Source: Breviolum minutum Mf 1.05b.01
Lineage: Eukaryota > Sar > Dinophyceae > Suessiales > Symbiodiniaceae
Direction of reading: 5' to 3'
Assembly: GCA_000507305.1 (NCBI GenBank)
Contig: DF239618.1
Span: 1-64,000 of the forward strand
DNA length: 64,000 nt
Part shown: positions 45,765-56,884 of the stretch, piece after piece
How positions within the stretch are numbered: the first letter of the stretch is position 1
How the letters are laid out: each line of letters starts with the position of its first letter
Made by a program: the position numbers and the translations under genes
Notes under the pieces: model-generated
What the model was told of the DNA's origin: nothing
The model's input: the letters and a program-made list of their open reading frames with translations, nothing else
Database searches by the model: none

Positions 45765-46172
45765 ATCCAGGGGATGTCATACAATCCAGGTATTACAGCA
45801 ATGCCTTCACCTTGGTAGACGATACATCTGGCCAGGCCGGCGATGACATGTTTTTTTTGGAAATGGAATTTAAACCGTTGAAAATGCTGGGATGGGATGG
45901 GATGTTTTGGGGTTTTCAAATTTTATTCTCGGTACTGTAAATCAAATTGCTTAGCTACAGTTTTTTGTTTTTTTTCGGAAGTTAACGAAGTAAAATTGCT
46001 TAGATACACAGTAAGTGGGGGAAAAATAGACTCAGCTTCAAAGATAGATGCTTCACAAGTGATTGAAATAGCACCTTATTGATCTTAGACGTTGATCCAG
46101 GAAGGTTCCAACGGGACAATCCTAGAATCTAATCGGGAATCCCATCTCGGATAGATTGGGATTGTTGATTTA

Positions 46173-46313
46173 TCACCAAGAATTTCAGGTACCTAAAATG
46201 GAGGTACTGAACCTTATAAAGCTATTTTGGGGGTGGCTTTTCCCTTACATAAGCCTTACATACAGCTTATATAGGTGAGTACCTCCATTTTAGGTACCTG
46301 AAATGTTCGGTGA
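46173..46313. repeat. Inverted-repeat element, family E
   Basis: TCACCAAGAATTTCAGGTACC at left, GGTACCTGAAATGTTCGGTGA at right, inner pair TAAAATGGAGGTACT / AGTACCTCCATTTTA. Confidence 0.85.
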
Positions 46314-46620
46314 ATTTACTTAGCACCTGACTGGTTCACATGGCAATATCACTCATTTGATTCATGACAATATCACCAAGCATCCATCAGTGGTACATGA
46401 TAGATGTGATATGGTGACACTTGGAGTTCCTAAAAAGATATCTTTGGGAGTCCTAGTTGACCATTAAATAGTTTGAATAGTCTTTTTGGAAGTCCATTTT
46501 TTGTAGTAGGGATTTATAATCAAGAATCCCAGGGGACTATTACTTTATATTGTTTTTATCAATTTATATTGTTTTAATGCTCTTTGACTTCCAGGGATTA
46601 ATATGAATTCATGTACATCT

Positions 46621-46725
46621 CGTAGGTGGTGGTTTCGAAGTTTTTATTTATTTGTTTCCCTTGATCTGTGGTAAAATGATGTAATTTGACCGGTATTTTA
46701 CAGATGGGTTGAAACCACCAACTAG
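46621..46725. repeat. Inverted-repeat element, family A
   Basis: CGTAGGTGGTGGTTTCGAAG at left, GGGTTGAAACCACCAACTAG at right. Confidence 0.8.
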
Positions 46726-47484
46726 ACATTCATGTGTGTTTCAAACATTCGGCTACAAAGAGTGATTCAAACAAGTGTTTTTTTCTATTGTTCGCTGATT
46801 GGTGGTCTACTATCCTAGGAAATATTCTACAAAAGAGACTATAACTTGGAGATATAAAATAGAATGAGTCAATTATCAACCAATCATTGGCTGAGTGATG
46901 ATTTGTGCGTGCTTTGGAGCATTTGAGATGAGAGTGGTATTTCCTGATCCTAAATGACGAAGCTGGTCCTGTTGTTTTGCTTTACCTTTCTGAGGCATGA
47001 AACAAGACAAGACTGTTTAGATGCATTTGATCTATTCATCCCTTTTCAAAGGACCCTTTTCCCATGCAGGCACTGGTTTCTGAGAGAATCCTTGAATCAA
47101 TAGTACTGAAGTCGAGCCATCAAAAACGATCAAAAATGATGTTTGCCCACAGGATTCGTCGCTTCAAACCCTTGGGCACAGGGTGTTTTTTCATGTAGGG
47201 TGTTTTTATTATCCAGTTACAAAGCAAATACAATAAGCCATGAAAAGAAGGATGCCCAAAAAAGACCAACCTTAAGTAAGCAGTATTTAACTTGATGATG
47301 TTGGTACACCCACTTACATAGGGATTCGGGATCGTACCAATATGATATCCCTGGTAACCAACCAGTATAAGTCGGAATGTCATCTCAGGGTTTTGTTTCC
47401 GTGAAAGGATGTCATGTCAGGGTTTTGACCCCAAAGTGGGTTTTAACCCCAATATATCCCATTCATTTATAAGTACTTAGTAGG

Positions 47485-47892
47485 TTATAAGCCATTGATC
47501 CTAACCATTGATCCTAACCTCCAACTGGACATCCTTACAGCAAGGTTTTGGTTCACACTGCCAACATGAGAAAAAACGGTTTCAGGTCGTTCCCATTGGA
47601 TTCCCCATTGGCAGCGGACTTCATCGTGCCAGTCGTTTTGGTCCAGAAATCGCACAGGTAATGGATGGTGACATTCTCTTCCGTGGGCCTCCGCAAAATG
47701 TTTCCAAGTCGTTTCTTGGAGATTTTTGTTGGCCCCAAAAAGCACCGGGGCGTGGAAAAACAGGGCGAGTTTCCACAGCGGAAAGTAGCTGGTGAAAAAA
47801 GACTTGGATGCAAAACGGACTGGTTGCAGCTGAAGTTGTCCATAAGTGGCCATGGAATGAAGTGGATTTGAAGTGTTTCCCATAGAATCCAT
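47485..47892 (-). CDS. Overlapping open frames, strand uncertain, unknown protein
   Basis: The minus strand has a 135-codon frame (contains KNLQETTWKHFAEAHGREC) and a second of 126 codons. On the plus strand one frame is codon-like across the same bases (GLRKMFPSRFLEIFVGPKKH) but is broken by a TAA at 47659-47661 beside a CAG|GTAATG donor. The region is clearly unlike its flanks, but I cannot decide between strands. Confidence 0.3.
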   Translation of the reverse strand: MDSMGNTSNPLHSMATYGQLQLQPVRFASKSFFTSYFPLWKLALFFHAPVLFGANKNLQETTWKHFAEAHGRECHHPLPVRFLDQNDWHDEVRCQWGIQWERPETVFSHVGSVNQNLAVRMSSWRLGSMVRINGL

Positions 47893-47970
47893 GTATATTT
47901 ACCTACATTTACCATGAAATCCGTAAAAATCAACTAAATGTAGGTAAATATATCAGACATGGATAGTATA
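47881..47970. repeat. Inverted-repeat element, family D
   Basis: CATAGAATCCATGTATATTTACC at left and AATGTAGGTAAATATATCAGAC at right. Confidence 0.65.
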
Positions 47971-48904
47971 GGTGTGTTTAATGATTTTCATGTTATTTTT
48001 TAAGCAGCAACTGTATACAAAGGTAACGAATCTTGCAACACCCTGGTTTCAACGTCCGATTGTTGCAAATGCCTTTGTTGTGGCGCGCTTTCGTTGGTGA
48101 TGATTGCAGAAAATACCTACCTTTTCCCAACTTCCAACCACCATCTCTAGTTTCCGCAGGTCATGTTCCACTGTGCATGCCATAGGATCCGTGTATGGTA
48201 TATTGACCTATATTTGGTTGATGTTTATGGTAAATGTTCTCTACATGGATCCACTGTGTATGTACAGGTTGGCTGGAAAAGATGTATGAATGATGAATGA
48301 TTATTTCAGAAAGTTAAACAGCATGACTTGTAGTGATATTTTCTTTGTTCAACCAAGGAAGTAAAAATGGTGCATGTGTTCTCAACGGTGCAGGCTTTCT
48401 CATGTTCCATATCTAGTTGTTGTTTTTGTCTTAATTGTTGTTAACTTTCAACCATGGTTTCCTTTGCTTTTTGCTGAGTCCACCAGTCTCTTTGGGAAGA
48501 CCATCTAGCTACACTATTCCATTCATTTTTAGTCACTGAGCAAAGGAATGCCAAAAAAATATCCATTCTGCCTGGAAATCAAAGACTATCAAAATACAAG
48601 GTCCCCCAAAAAATCTTTGGTGACACCGATTTTTTGAATATTTCTTGGACTTCCAGGGTACCGTTCCGTGGCCAGCAACGGGTTGCACTTGTCTTCTTTT
48701 TGGGTAGCATTATGGCCAGTTTTAAATCAAGCATCCTGTGGATATGGAAATTGAAACTCTTGGTTTCCAGAATCATGTCTCACTTGGTGTCAAACTGTCA
48801 GAATATGTATTTCACAAAATTATGTGTATGTATACAACTTTGCTGTCAATAAAAAACAAACATCCAGAATGATGTATAGAAACTGATAATACACTTTTAG
48901 TAGT

Positions 48905-49255
48905 TCATGGCGTCGGAATGAAACAAGAGTCACATATGCGGCGTTTTTTTGGGGCTATTGGTGCAAAGTGAGCCCTTGCTATTGGTTGGTTAGCTAAAGC
49001 ACCACCCAAGGCCATGGCGCTTGGGGTTCCAATGGGTTGCTGTTCAATGAGATCCTTTACCATCCATTTGGCAATTCTTGGATACTTTAGTGTTTTGCTC
49101 TTTTCTGTTTGTTTCGTGTTAAGGAAGATTTCCCCAGTTTTTTGTTGACATCTATTCTTTGTAGTTCCAGCCCGGGATGCAAGCTTTTGAAAAGCGCTAT
49201 CATCACCACCACGCAACAACACCACCTGGCATTCCTCCAAAAACACCAACAGCAA
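48905..49255 (-). CDS. Exon or C-terminal part of an unknown basic protein
   Basis: 116-codon minus-strand frame ending TGA. It reads DDSAFQKLASRAGTTKNRCQ, then PRIAKWMVKDLIEQQPIGTP, and ends in Lys/Arg- and Cys-containing KKRRICDSCFIPTP. A TTGGTTCAG acceptor lies just upstream at about 49266. The composition is balanced and the frame clean, making this one of the better non-aldolase candidates. No family recognised. Confidence 0.5.
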   Translation of the reverse strand: MLLVFLEECQVVLLRGGDDSAFQKLASRAGTTKNRCQQKTGEIFLNTKQTEKSKTLKYPRIAKWMVKDLIEQQPIGTPSAMALGGALANQPIARAHFAPIAPKKRRICDSCFIPTP

Positions 49256-49536
49256 CGGTACTGAACCAAGGCTACAACAGCTGGCTTTGAAATATTTTCA
49301 GGGTGATGTTACAAGGCGCTGGATGAATCTTGACGTTTCTACAGTTCCCCAAGGAAGTTTTTCACAACTCGTTTCTGAAAAATGCAGAAGGAAGGAAGTT
49401 GTAACACAAAAGAATGGTATCTTCAGGTGACAAAATTGACTTGCCTAGTGTACCATTTTGTTTAGACAACTAAACCGCTGGTTTTAGGGGTATATAAAGT
49501 GGATGGACATTAACAGCAACTGCCTGGGTTTTCCAG

Positions 49537-49606
49537 GATGACGCGGATCGAACCCTGGACGAATCGATCAACTCCATGTTTCCATCTCTTCCGGAACCGT
49601 TGGGAG
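49537..49606 (+). CDS. Possible internal exon, acidic peptide
   Basis: GGTTTTCCAG acceptor and GGGAG|GTTGAA donor enclose DDADRTLDESINSMFPSLPE. The minus strand is also open for 75 codons across it, so strand is uncertain. Confidence 0.35.
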
Positions 49607-50526
49607 GTTGAAAGATCCGCTCTACTCACCCTTTCACGCCACTGAGGCGCAATGCTTTGGACAATGGACCCCGGAAAATCCATCGTTTTAAGCCTTTTTT
49701 TGGGGGGATTTGCATGGGAAAAATCATTGAAAATCACCGAAAAAAAATAGAAATAAGATAATAAGGTGGGAAGGAAGGTGAGATTTGTCCACTAGTTTTT
49801 GTTGATCAATTCCCCATGATGAATGCTGAGTCCACCAAGATTTTAGTTGGTAAAGCTGCAAATCCGTATTCCAGGTTGACTCCCAAAAAGTTTTCTGAAA
49901 ACAGGTTTTGGCCACAGCATGCACATACCGAGTAACATGGTTCACCTGAGAATACGGGCCCGCTGGAAAAGGAAAATCATTTGAACCAAACCATCATATT
50001 CAAGTTCGGGCTGTTAATCTTCCAGGGTGTATATAGAAGCACTTCTGGTTAATTTGTGGTTGATTCTTGTTTCGTGTGCGAAGTAGCGAAACCGTATATA
50101 TATATATACAGATTACAGTCCACATTTTTTTTGTTGAGATAATGCTGTCAGAATTGGTCCAGAAATGGCAGTATGATCCATCATGGCTATAGAAAAAATA
50201 CCATCAGGTGCAGATTTGGTTCTCTTCAGTACTTCTCCCATTTCCCAGTATACTCCCGAAGTTTACCAGCAATCCCAAATTCGGAAAGGATCTTCCAAAC
50301 CAAACCCATCATTGTTCCAGGGAGCGAGCTGTTAAACTTCAGGGATGTAATAGCGGCAGAAATCAGTTGGAGCTGAGCTACCCTCATTCTACTGACTGTT
50401 GGTGTTTGCGGCATGATTTTGGGGCCCAAACACCTCCTCACCAGGTATTCGGATGTCTAGGGTCATCTAGAATTTAATCACATTGCACTGATAAAAAGTT
50501 GCAGGCAGTTTTTCTTCCATGAAAGG

Positions 50527-50775
50527 TTTTACTTTCTCAGATGCTCAGTGTATGGAACATTTACCTACATTTGGCTTGAATCTATTCACCAGACATTTCA
50601 GGTACCTAAAATGGAGGTACTCACCTATATAAGCTGTATGTAAGGCTTATGGAAGGGAAAACCCATCCCCAAAATGGCCTTATAAGGTTCAGTACCTCCA
50701 TTTTACTGGTAGGTACCTGAAACTCCTGGTGATTTATGGTTTTCATAGGTTTTCATGTAGGAAAATATACCTTTT
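50527..50775. repeat. Family D element split by a family E insertion
   Basis: Left half TGTATGGAACATTTACCTACATTTGG and right half TTTCATGTAGGAAAATATACC lie on either side of a full family E element at 50586-50732. Confidence 0.7.
50586..50732. repeat. Inverted-repeat element, family E, nested in family D
   Basis: TCACCAGACATTTCAGGTACC at left, GGTACCTGAAACTCCTGGTGA at right; orientation opposite to the copy at 46173-46313. Confidence 0.85.
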
Positions 50776-50795
50776 TCAACCAATCAATTTTTTTT

Positions 50796-50944
50796 GCAAT
50801 GAAAAAGGGCACCTGGTTGTTTAGGGTGGATATAGGGGATGAAATACTACCCAAATATATAGGGATCATTATAAACCAGTATCAGAATCCCTATTAAACA
50901 ACCAGTATAATGGACAGCAGGAGGGTTTTTTTCGTGGCTCAATT
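50796..50944. repeat. Inverted-repeat element, family H
   Basis: GCAATGAAAAAGGGCACCTGG at left, GGGTTTTTTTCGTGGCTCAATT at right, core TATAGGGATC...GAATCCCTATTA. It ends about 30 bp beyond the stop codon of the minus-strand gene. Confidence 0.75.
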
Positions 50945-50973
50945 ATGGCAGCGAATATCGCTGGCTTTCAACA

Positions 50974-51733
50974 TCACGACCTGATAATGCTGATGCCGCC
51001 ATTTTCCACCATAGGCGCCGACTCCAACATTTCACACCAGCATTTATGCTCCGGTCTTTTGTCGTAGTTCATACGCATGTTGAAAAATTCGCCGTATTTC
51101 AACGGACTTTTCTCTTTCCACACCATACGGCTCAGTATGTAGTACAAAGGATTGGGAGTCTTCCATTATTTCATTCCAGGAGCATCCTCAATTTCCATCA
51201 ATCTATATAAGTTTGCCCTAACCAACTTCTATCCTTTAGCAAAATCTCCATAATCTCCATCGACATCTCATCCATCTCTGGATTTTGCATCTCATCAATC
51301 TCAGTTCCTTTCATCCAGGAACAACTGGATGCATTGCCACCAGTCTACTTGGCAGTCAGTGGAAGTGAAGTGATGACAGGTTCGGTGCGGGATGTTGGGA
51401 CTTCTTCCTTGGAGCTGGGGGTGGTTTGGGTTGCGGCGGTGGAAAGAATCTATATAGTGAATTGACCATTAATTTGCTCCTACAAATATGGTATAAATAT
51501 ACCTACATTTGGATTAAATTTAGGGTACTGTACATGTAGGTAGATGTTCCATAGATGGAGCATATTGGGTATCCATAGGAGGACGGTATATTTACAGATA
51601 CCCCCAACCAAAATCACATCATCTGGCGATATCTGCGTGGGCCGCCGTCTAAAGGTGACAGCATGATTTTCGCCCAACGTGCCGCTGTTCGTGGAGTGCG
51701 TGTTGGATACCTCGGTTTGGGGTGTGTGAAACG
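50974..51733 (-). CDS. 3' end of an unknown minus-strand gene, three exons
   Basis: Proposed exons, in coding order: 51733-51609 (THSTNSGTLGENHAVTFRRR...), 51449-51354 (Thr/Ser-rich, TAATQTTPSSKEEVPTSR), and 51159-50974 (PLYYILSRMVWKEKSPLKYG then FFNMRMNYDKRPEHKCWCEM, stop TGA). Phases join if the first intron is GT-AG and the second uses a GC donor, both known in dinoflagellates. The last exon is the best supported, although a plus-strand frame of about 95 codons is also open across it. No family recognised. Confidence 0.45.
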
Positions 51734-51772
51734 CTAGGGGGCTGTGAAGAGGTAAGTGAGTAAAGGGCTTAT

Positions 51773-51874
51773 CTAGGTGGTGGTTTCAATTGTTGTTTAT
51801 TTTCACCCCTTTTTTTGGGGGGGAAAATGATCCAATTTGACGAGCATATTTTTCAAATGGGTTGAAACCACCAA
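51773..51874. repeat. Inverted-repeat element, family A
   Basis: CTAGGTGGTGGTTTCAATTG at left, GGGTTGAAACCACCAAGGA at right, core CCAATTTGACGAGCATATTT. Confidence 0.85.
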
Positions 51875-52657
51875 GGACAGGATGCTTGGTCAGTGGTCAA
51901 AACAAAAATTCAGTTCTCAAAAAAAAAGGTAGAAGCGACACTGTTTCAAAAGTGCCCCCAACAAAAATGCCGTAAAAATCATCCATTATATCCCGGTATC
52001 CCCTTGTGATTCAGCGGTTACCAGCAGTGGTAAAATCTATCCACCAACTGAAGGTCTATGTCTCCATGTTTCCTGGCATGTGGCATGGTTTCCCACAATA
52101 TATCGAAGGTTCGGGGGGGGATTTTTGGGTGGTGTTGTGGGGCGTTTCCTGGTGGTAGTTGTGGTGAAGTGAAGGGTGATGGTCATGAATCCTATTTAGA
52201 TCCTCTAACGTTTCCTATTTTTTTTGGTTTCACTTGATACACTCTCTAAGACTAAGAGCTTGCAATTGAAACATGGTAGTTGTTTTTTTTTTGCTTGGAA
52301 ATGCTTAGTTTTCTGGAGTGTAAGTCTTATGTTTGGGTGGTTGTGAACCCCAATAAAAGGAAACCTTTTGTTGGAAGCACTTTGGTTGCCTATCAAAATC
52401 AAGATGGCTTAGGGGGTCTTCTACAATTTGACACACATCCCTGCTTAGGTAAATTATCTTCCCTGGCTAAATGATTTGCATTTCACGTGGGTTGTTCTTT
52501 CTTTCGCCTAGTTACGACTCAGAGGTGTTTCACGTGATGTTTGTGGGGTCCAGGATGGTAGTACCATTCTCAAGGAATCCAAGTGTCTTGGAACACAAAT
52601 TTTGGAGGTTTTTTCTGCAATGTTTCACTTCACCCAGCAATGATACACAAGAGCTGA

Positions 52658-52879
52658 TACTTCAAAAAATGGTGGCATTTAAGGAGACTTTTGCCAAAAA
52701 TGGGGCATTTTGGCCGACATTTAGTGGCAAAATTGCTGGTTTTGGCTGAGATCCTTCGATTGAAGCTGCTGGAAAACAGCTGCCTTTCTAACGGATTGTT
52801 AACTACCATCGAATACCCCAATAAGGCAGATGTTCAAGGCCTTGTTTCTTTGGGGGTGGCATTGCAGGGGAAACCTTAG
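52658..52879 (+). CDS. Possible terminal coding segment, helical, unknown protein
   Basis: 73-codon frame ending TAG with a long Leu-rich helix (HLVAKLLVLAEILRLKLLE) then TTIEYPNKADVQGLVSLG. No ATG until residue 15, so it may be an exon. An overlapping plus frame (52471-52749) is open in the 5' half. Confidence 0.4.
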   Translation, partial: YFKKWWHLRRLLPKMGHFGRHLVAKLLVLAEILRLKLLENSCLSNGLLTTIEYPNKADVQGLVSLGVALQGKP

Positions 52880-53335
52880 GAATTCCCATGATAGTTGTAA
52901 AATATATTTTGTACCAGCAAACACTCAGTTGTAGGTGGCTGTAACGGTGTAACTAGGGATTTACTTTATAGTCGTGCAATGTTTCATACAATAACTCCTC
53001 CCTGGAAGTCAAAAACCATTTTTTGAACAATATTCTCCCTGGAATGCTGTATTATTTCTCTTCCCTAAACTAAAATCACGTTTTTGTTCACCAAAAAACT
53101 ATGTATATATTTGCTGGTCTTTGGACCCCCCTGGGACCCACCCACCACCCCAATGCCACCACTTCCCCCTAAGGAAACAAGGCCCTTAGTAAGGCCGGAC
53201 CCCTCGCAGCCACCGCGGGTCAAGAGGCTGCGGCTCGGGCACGGAACTTTGGCAAGGAACCACTGCATTGAGGTCTGCGGGGGCGGTGGAGGGGTTAGTT
53301 TGGACCACAAGAAAATAAGAACAGAAAGCACACAA

Positions 53336-53438
53336 CTAGGTGGTGGTTCCAAATATAATATTTTTTATTTTCACCCCTATTTGGGGAAGATTTCCAATTT
53401 GACTAATATTTTTCAATTGGGTTGAAACCACCAACTAG
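53336..53438. repeat. Inverted-repeat element, family A
   Basis: CTAGGTGGTGGTTCCAAATA at left, GGGTTGAAACCACCAACTAG at right; one of the best-preserved copies. Confidence 0.9.
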
Positions 53439-54333
53439 ACAAGAAAACACGGAACCACAGAAACCATTTTAAATTGCATCAAATTCAGCACAATCCTTGA
53501 CCGGTTCCACAAGGGTATGAGAGATTTGTTGGGCAAACAGGAGCATCCACTTAGCGCTAATATTTATCTATCTATAATTAAACTTTGGTTTACTTAATGT
53601 TTGAACTTAATATTCAATATTTGCATATATTTAATATACTTAAGATTTGAATATGTTCAAAAGTTCCATTTTGATTACAACACAAATTGCTGGAATCTCC
53701 CATGGAATCTGTTGCTGGAAGGTTGTTCTCTTTTTTGAGGCATTTGATTATAAGTACTGGTTAAGTGCTGGTTGAGGTGATTTGGTTGTTTCATTAGTTG
53801 TTTTTCATGTGAAGAGATGGGGAGACAAGTGCAGATGTTTCAACTAACTATTGTACTGTATATGTATTTCCATTTTGCACACATTTATAGATATTTGTTC
53901 TATGTGTAGTAGTTGGCATATATTGCGGTGTATTAATCAAACAAACATAACCACATGAACGCCCACAGCTTCTGCATTGATTTACCACTTGACAATGACA
54001 TCATTCATGGGTGATGATTGTCCTCTCGAATGCTAGAGGGGGGTTCCCCGGTTTTAGGTGCCAATGGACCTCATGCGGTTTACTCAGTAAGTCGCTTTGG
54101 GTTGGTTGTATCTCGAGCCTCAAAAATCAGCATGCTTCCTATCAAGATCAAACCATTGAAGAGAAAGGAATCTTGGGTGTCCCACTGTCTTGGAGGGGGT
54201 TGAAGTATCACCCTAATTTCAGGGGCCCTTTTTGAGTTCAAAACCAATGGCAATCAACCTTTTTTGTTGGGAACATGAACATTGCGCAAACCTTGTTCAT
54301 GTGTGTCATGTGTGTCATGGTCATTCAATTCCA

Positions 54334-54464
54334 GTTATTTACCTCAAAGAGGGAATGGGAAATTTCACTCTTCCGAAAACGTCAGTGTAGTCCCCAGCCT
54401 TTGTGAATGGATGGATGACCAAGTCCTACATGTTATTGTTTGCCAACTTTTGGATGTTCATAAG
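54334..54464 (+). CDS. Internal exon, unknown protein
   Basis: ATTCAATTCCAG acceptor and CATAAG|GTACCG donor, both close to consensus. The frame between them reads YLPQRGNGKFHSSENVSVVP then LCEWMDDQVLHVIVCQLLDV. No family recognised. Confidence 0.45.
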
Positions 54465-54503
54465 GTACCGGTAGGGATGTTTGCCCAAGATATTCCATGA
54501 TCT

Positions 54504-54632
54504 ACCCTCCCTGAAACTAACAGCGAGGAAACACAACCTGAAAATCAATTGTGTTGGAAGATAATCCATTCCTTTTGGGGCAAAATGTGTGAAAATTTTC
54601 AGGGAAAAATCGAGCTGGTAGTTTCAAGGGCT
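54504..54632. repeat. Inverted-repeat element, family F
   Basis: ACCCTCCCTGAAACTAACAG at left, GAGCTGGTAGTTTCAAGGG at right. A second F element starts only 38 bp further on. Confidence 0.7.
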
Positions 54633-54669
54633 ATGTAAGCACCCATGATTTCATCATGTCAATGAGTTA

Positions 54670-54893
54670 CACTCCCTGAAGCTAACCAAAACACCCCTGA
54701 AAATTAGGCAAACTCCCAAAAGGAAACTGATATTCCAACCTTCCATTTTCAGGTGCTACTGTTGATGGAAGAAATCCTGCTAACCAGTTGAGGTTGGTAG
54801 TTTATCCCATTATTTACAAGGTTTTATCACCATCCAAAAGGTGGTTGTTTGGGAGTTCTGAACCATCAACAGCTATGTTAGTTTCAGGGAGTG
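54670..54893. repeat. Family F element carrying a nested family G element
   Basis: F ends ACTCCCTGAAGCTAACC and GGTTAGTTTCAGGGAGTGT-like TATGTTAGTTTCAGGGAGTGT; between them a full G element occupies 54761-54870. Confidence 0.8.
54761..54870. repeat. Inverted-repeat element, family G, nested in family F
   Basis: GTTGATGGAAGAAATCCTGC at left, GGGAGTTCTGAACCATCAAC at right. Confidence 0.8.
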
Positions 54894-55690
54894 TGTTCTT
54901 AGAGGTTTCTTGTTGATGCACCGCTGCTCGCCAGTCATGCTGGAGACTTTGTCTCGCAAATCAGTGCCTACTTGCGAAGCCGTTGGGGAAGCCCAAATAC
55001 ATTCGAGCAGATTTTGGGTGTAAACACTGACGTTTACAGAATAAACATGAAATAAATGCATGACTCTGTCTTGACAAGGTAGGTTCCTACAGGGCCTACA
55101 TTAATAACATATCAACTTCGTACTTTTCAGATAGCGTACCTGCGGTTCATGGTTGATTTCTTTCCAATTTTCAAAAGGGAATAGAAAGGACAGCGCACAA
55201 GTTGAGGAGTTTTTTTCTCATGGTGAATTTTGCTGGTAATAAACTTGCTTGATGTAAATCAGTATGAAGCTTCTTGTAGGCTTCAATGTTTTGTAACCTA
55301 GTCAATCCCTTCATTTGTAAGATTGCAGATTGGTTTTAAAGGGAGGAAGAACCCGCTTGAGATGCTGAGATTTTTTGTTTAGGAGGACAAGAAATGCTTC
55401 CCAAAGCTCCCTTGAGATGGTATCAACTGAGATGGTCTTTGGGTGGATGGCGTGATCTTGAAAACCCCAGATGAAAATTGGTCATTAAATGGGACACTTC
55501 TTGGAGGAATGAAAGAATGCAAATCTATGGTTTTTCCATGTTTTTCCGTTTTGGGGGATGGATTTGCCCTTCAAAATGCATAGTTCTTTCCTGGTTTCTA
55601 ATATTCTATAAAGAGATATTAGAAGGACTCCTTTTAAAAGGTGGGATGACCATCCCCAACATAGGGAGCTTGGACCCTGGCACATTATAT
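54894..55690. other. Stretch with ambiguous coding signal
   Basis: 54900-55030 is open on both strands with protein-like readings, so nothing is called. The rest to 55690 is AT-rich with no repeat family that I recognise. Confidence 0.4.
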
Positions 55691-55700
55691 CTTTGAATGA

Positions 55701-55856
55701 GATGGGAGGCCACCTAAGCGGCAGATGAACAACAGCCAGTCATTGCCCTTGACCCGTGGCCAGCTGACAAGAATCAAGAGCATGTCAAAAGTTGACACGA
55801 CAATGACAAGACATGAAACGATAATGAATGACACAGTCATCATGAATTTTCTTTAA
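55701..55856 (+). CDS. Possible terminal coding segment, basic, unknown protein
   Basis: 51-codon frame to TAA: RQMNNSQSLPLTRGQLTRIK and a Met/Thr-rich tail. A second plus frame over the first 80 bases is also codon-like (AADEQQPVIALDPWPADKNQ), so a frameshift or alternative exon is possible. Confidence 0.3.
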   Translation, partial: DGRPPKRQMNNSQSLPLTRGQLTRIKSMSKVDTTMTRHETIMNDTVIMNFL

Positions 55857-56415
55857 ACTCAAGAACCACTGAAGATGTCTGGAAATCGTTGATTTGTGTA
55901 GGAATTGTTCATTGTTTAGGGTGCCAAAGATTCTTGGTTGATACACACCGGCAAAAATGGACAAACAAAAGTTATGAATCTCACCTGGCAATTTAAGAAC
56001 TCTCAAGTTGACCATGAGATGTTTACATTGAGACACTTTAGCCTATGTCCAAAGCAGATCACACTTGGCAGGGTGGACACCCGAATTCTGTCAGATATAG
56101 CTTGACTACTGGTGGTATCATCCGTACACGATATATGTGCAAGCGGTAAGGGCACCGTGCTACGTGGGCTGTCGATTTCGCACATGACAATCTCCGCGCT
56201 CGGTTATGACAGCAATTTTTGAAGAGCACCCCTTGCCTAATTAACAGCTCAGCTAAGTTGTCACATTACGTTTGCGTTTTTTGAAACCCCGACAACTTGC
56301 TACCCCTCCAAAGTCACCAGTCTAATGTCCAGCACATGTCCAGATTTGGATGAGACAGGAAAATATGAATTGAAATAGAATCGCCTAGATCCCTAGCTCG
56401 ACTTTTGGGTGCCTC

Positions 56416-56480
56416 ATGGCTGACAAGGAGGACTTGTTCGGGAGCCGCGCAGGATGTTTCCGGGGGGGATCTGTAGGTTG
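56416..56480 (+). CDS. Possible first exon, unknown protein
   Basis: ATG with a codon-like N-terminus MADKEDLFGSRAGCFRGGS and a GT donor (GATCT|GTAGGT). GC-richer than its flanks. Could begin the plus-strand gene whose later exons lie at 57.3-57.9 kb, but this is not shown. Confidence 0.3.
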
Positions 56481-56787
56481 AAGATGGCTAAGCAAATTCC
56501 AACAGATCCCTGGAACCTACCCCAAGTACCCCAAAATGGAAATTGAGGCTCTGGAGTATGTTTCAGGGGTATGTTCGAGTTTTCTTAGACACTGCCTTTC
56601 TGTTTGGTAATTACATTTTTGCGTTATCAATTTGTGCATGTTCCAGGCAGCCATGTAAATTTACAATCGCTACATTCCCCTGAAAAGGAAATTGGCTCAC
56701 TTGAAAATACCGAAGGAAAAGGAGAAGCATCGAGCCAAACCAGCAATTTTTGGTCTTCAAAATGCTAGAGGAATTTGCATAGTTCGG

Positions 56788-56884
56788 ACTTGGAGGATCA
56801 TCCCATGACTTGTAAGTGGTTAATAAGCATGGTTATTCCGATGGGGACGATCCCAACTACTTACTAAGTGGGATCCTCCAAGTA
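56788..56884. repeat. Inverted-repeat element, family C
   Basis: ACTTGGAGGATCATCCCATG at left, AGTGGGATCCTCCAAGTA at right. Confidence 0.85.

Larger units (their letters stand above)
45228..47480. other. Gene-poor stretch dominated by repeats
   Basis: Holds part of a family E element (about 45228-45281), family B at 45629-45764, family E at 46173-46313 and family A at 46621-46725. No convincing exon. Confidence 0.55.

Noticed and set aside
53065-53425. Overlapping ORFs on both strands, Pro/Gly-rich
   Set aside because: The low-complexity GC-rich stretch opens frames on both strands; the plus ORF also runs into a family A element. No way to choose.
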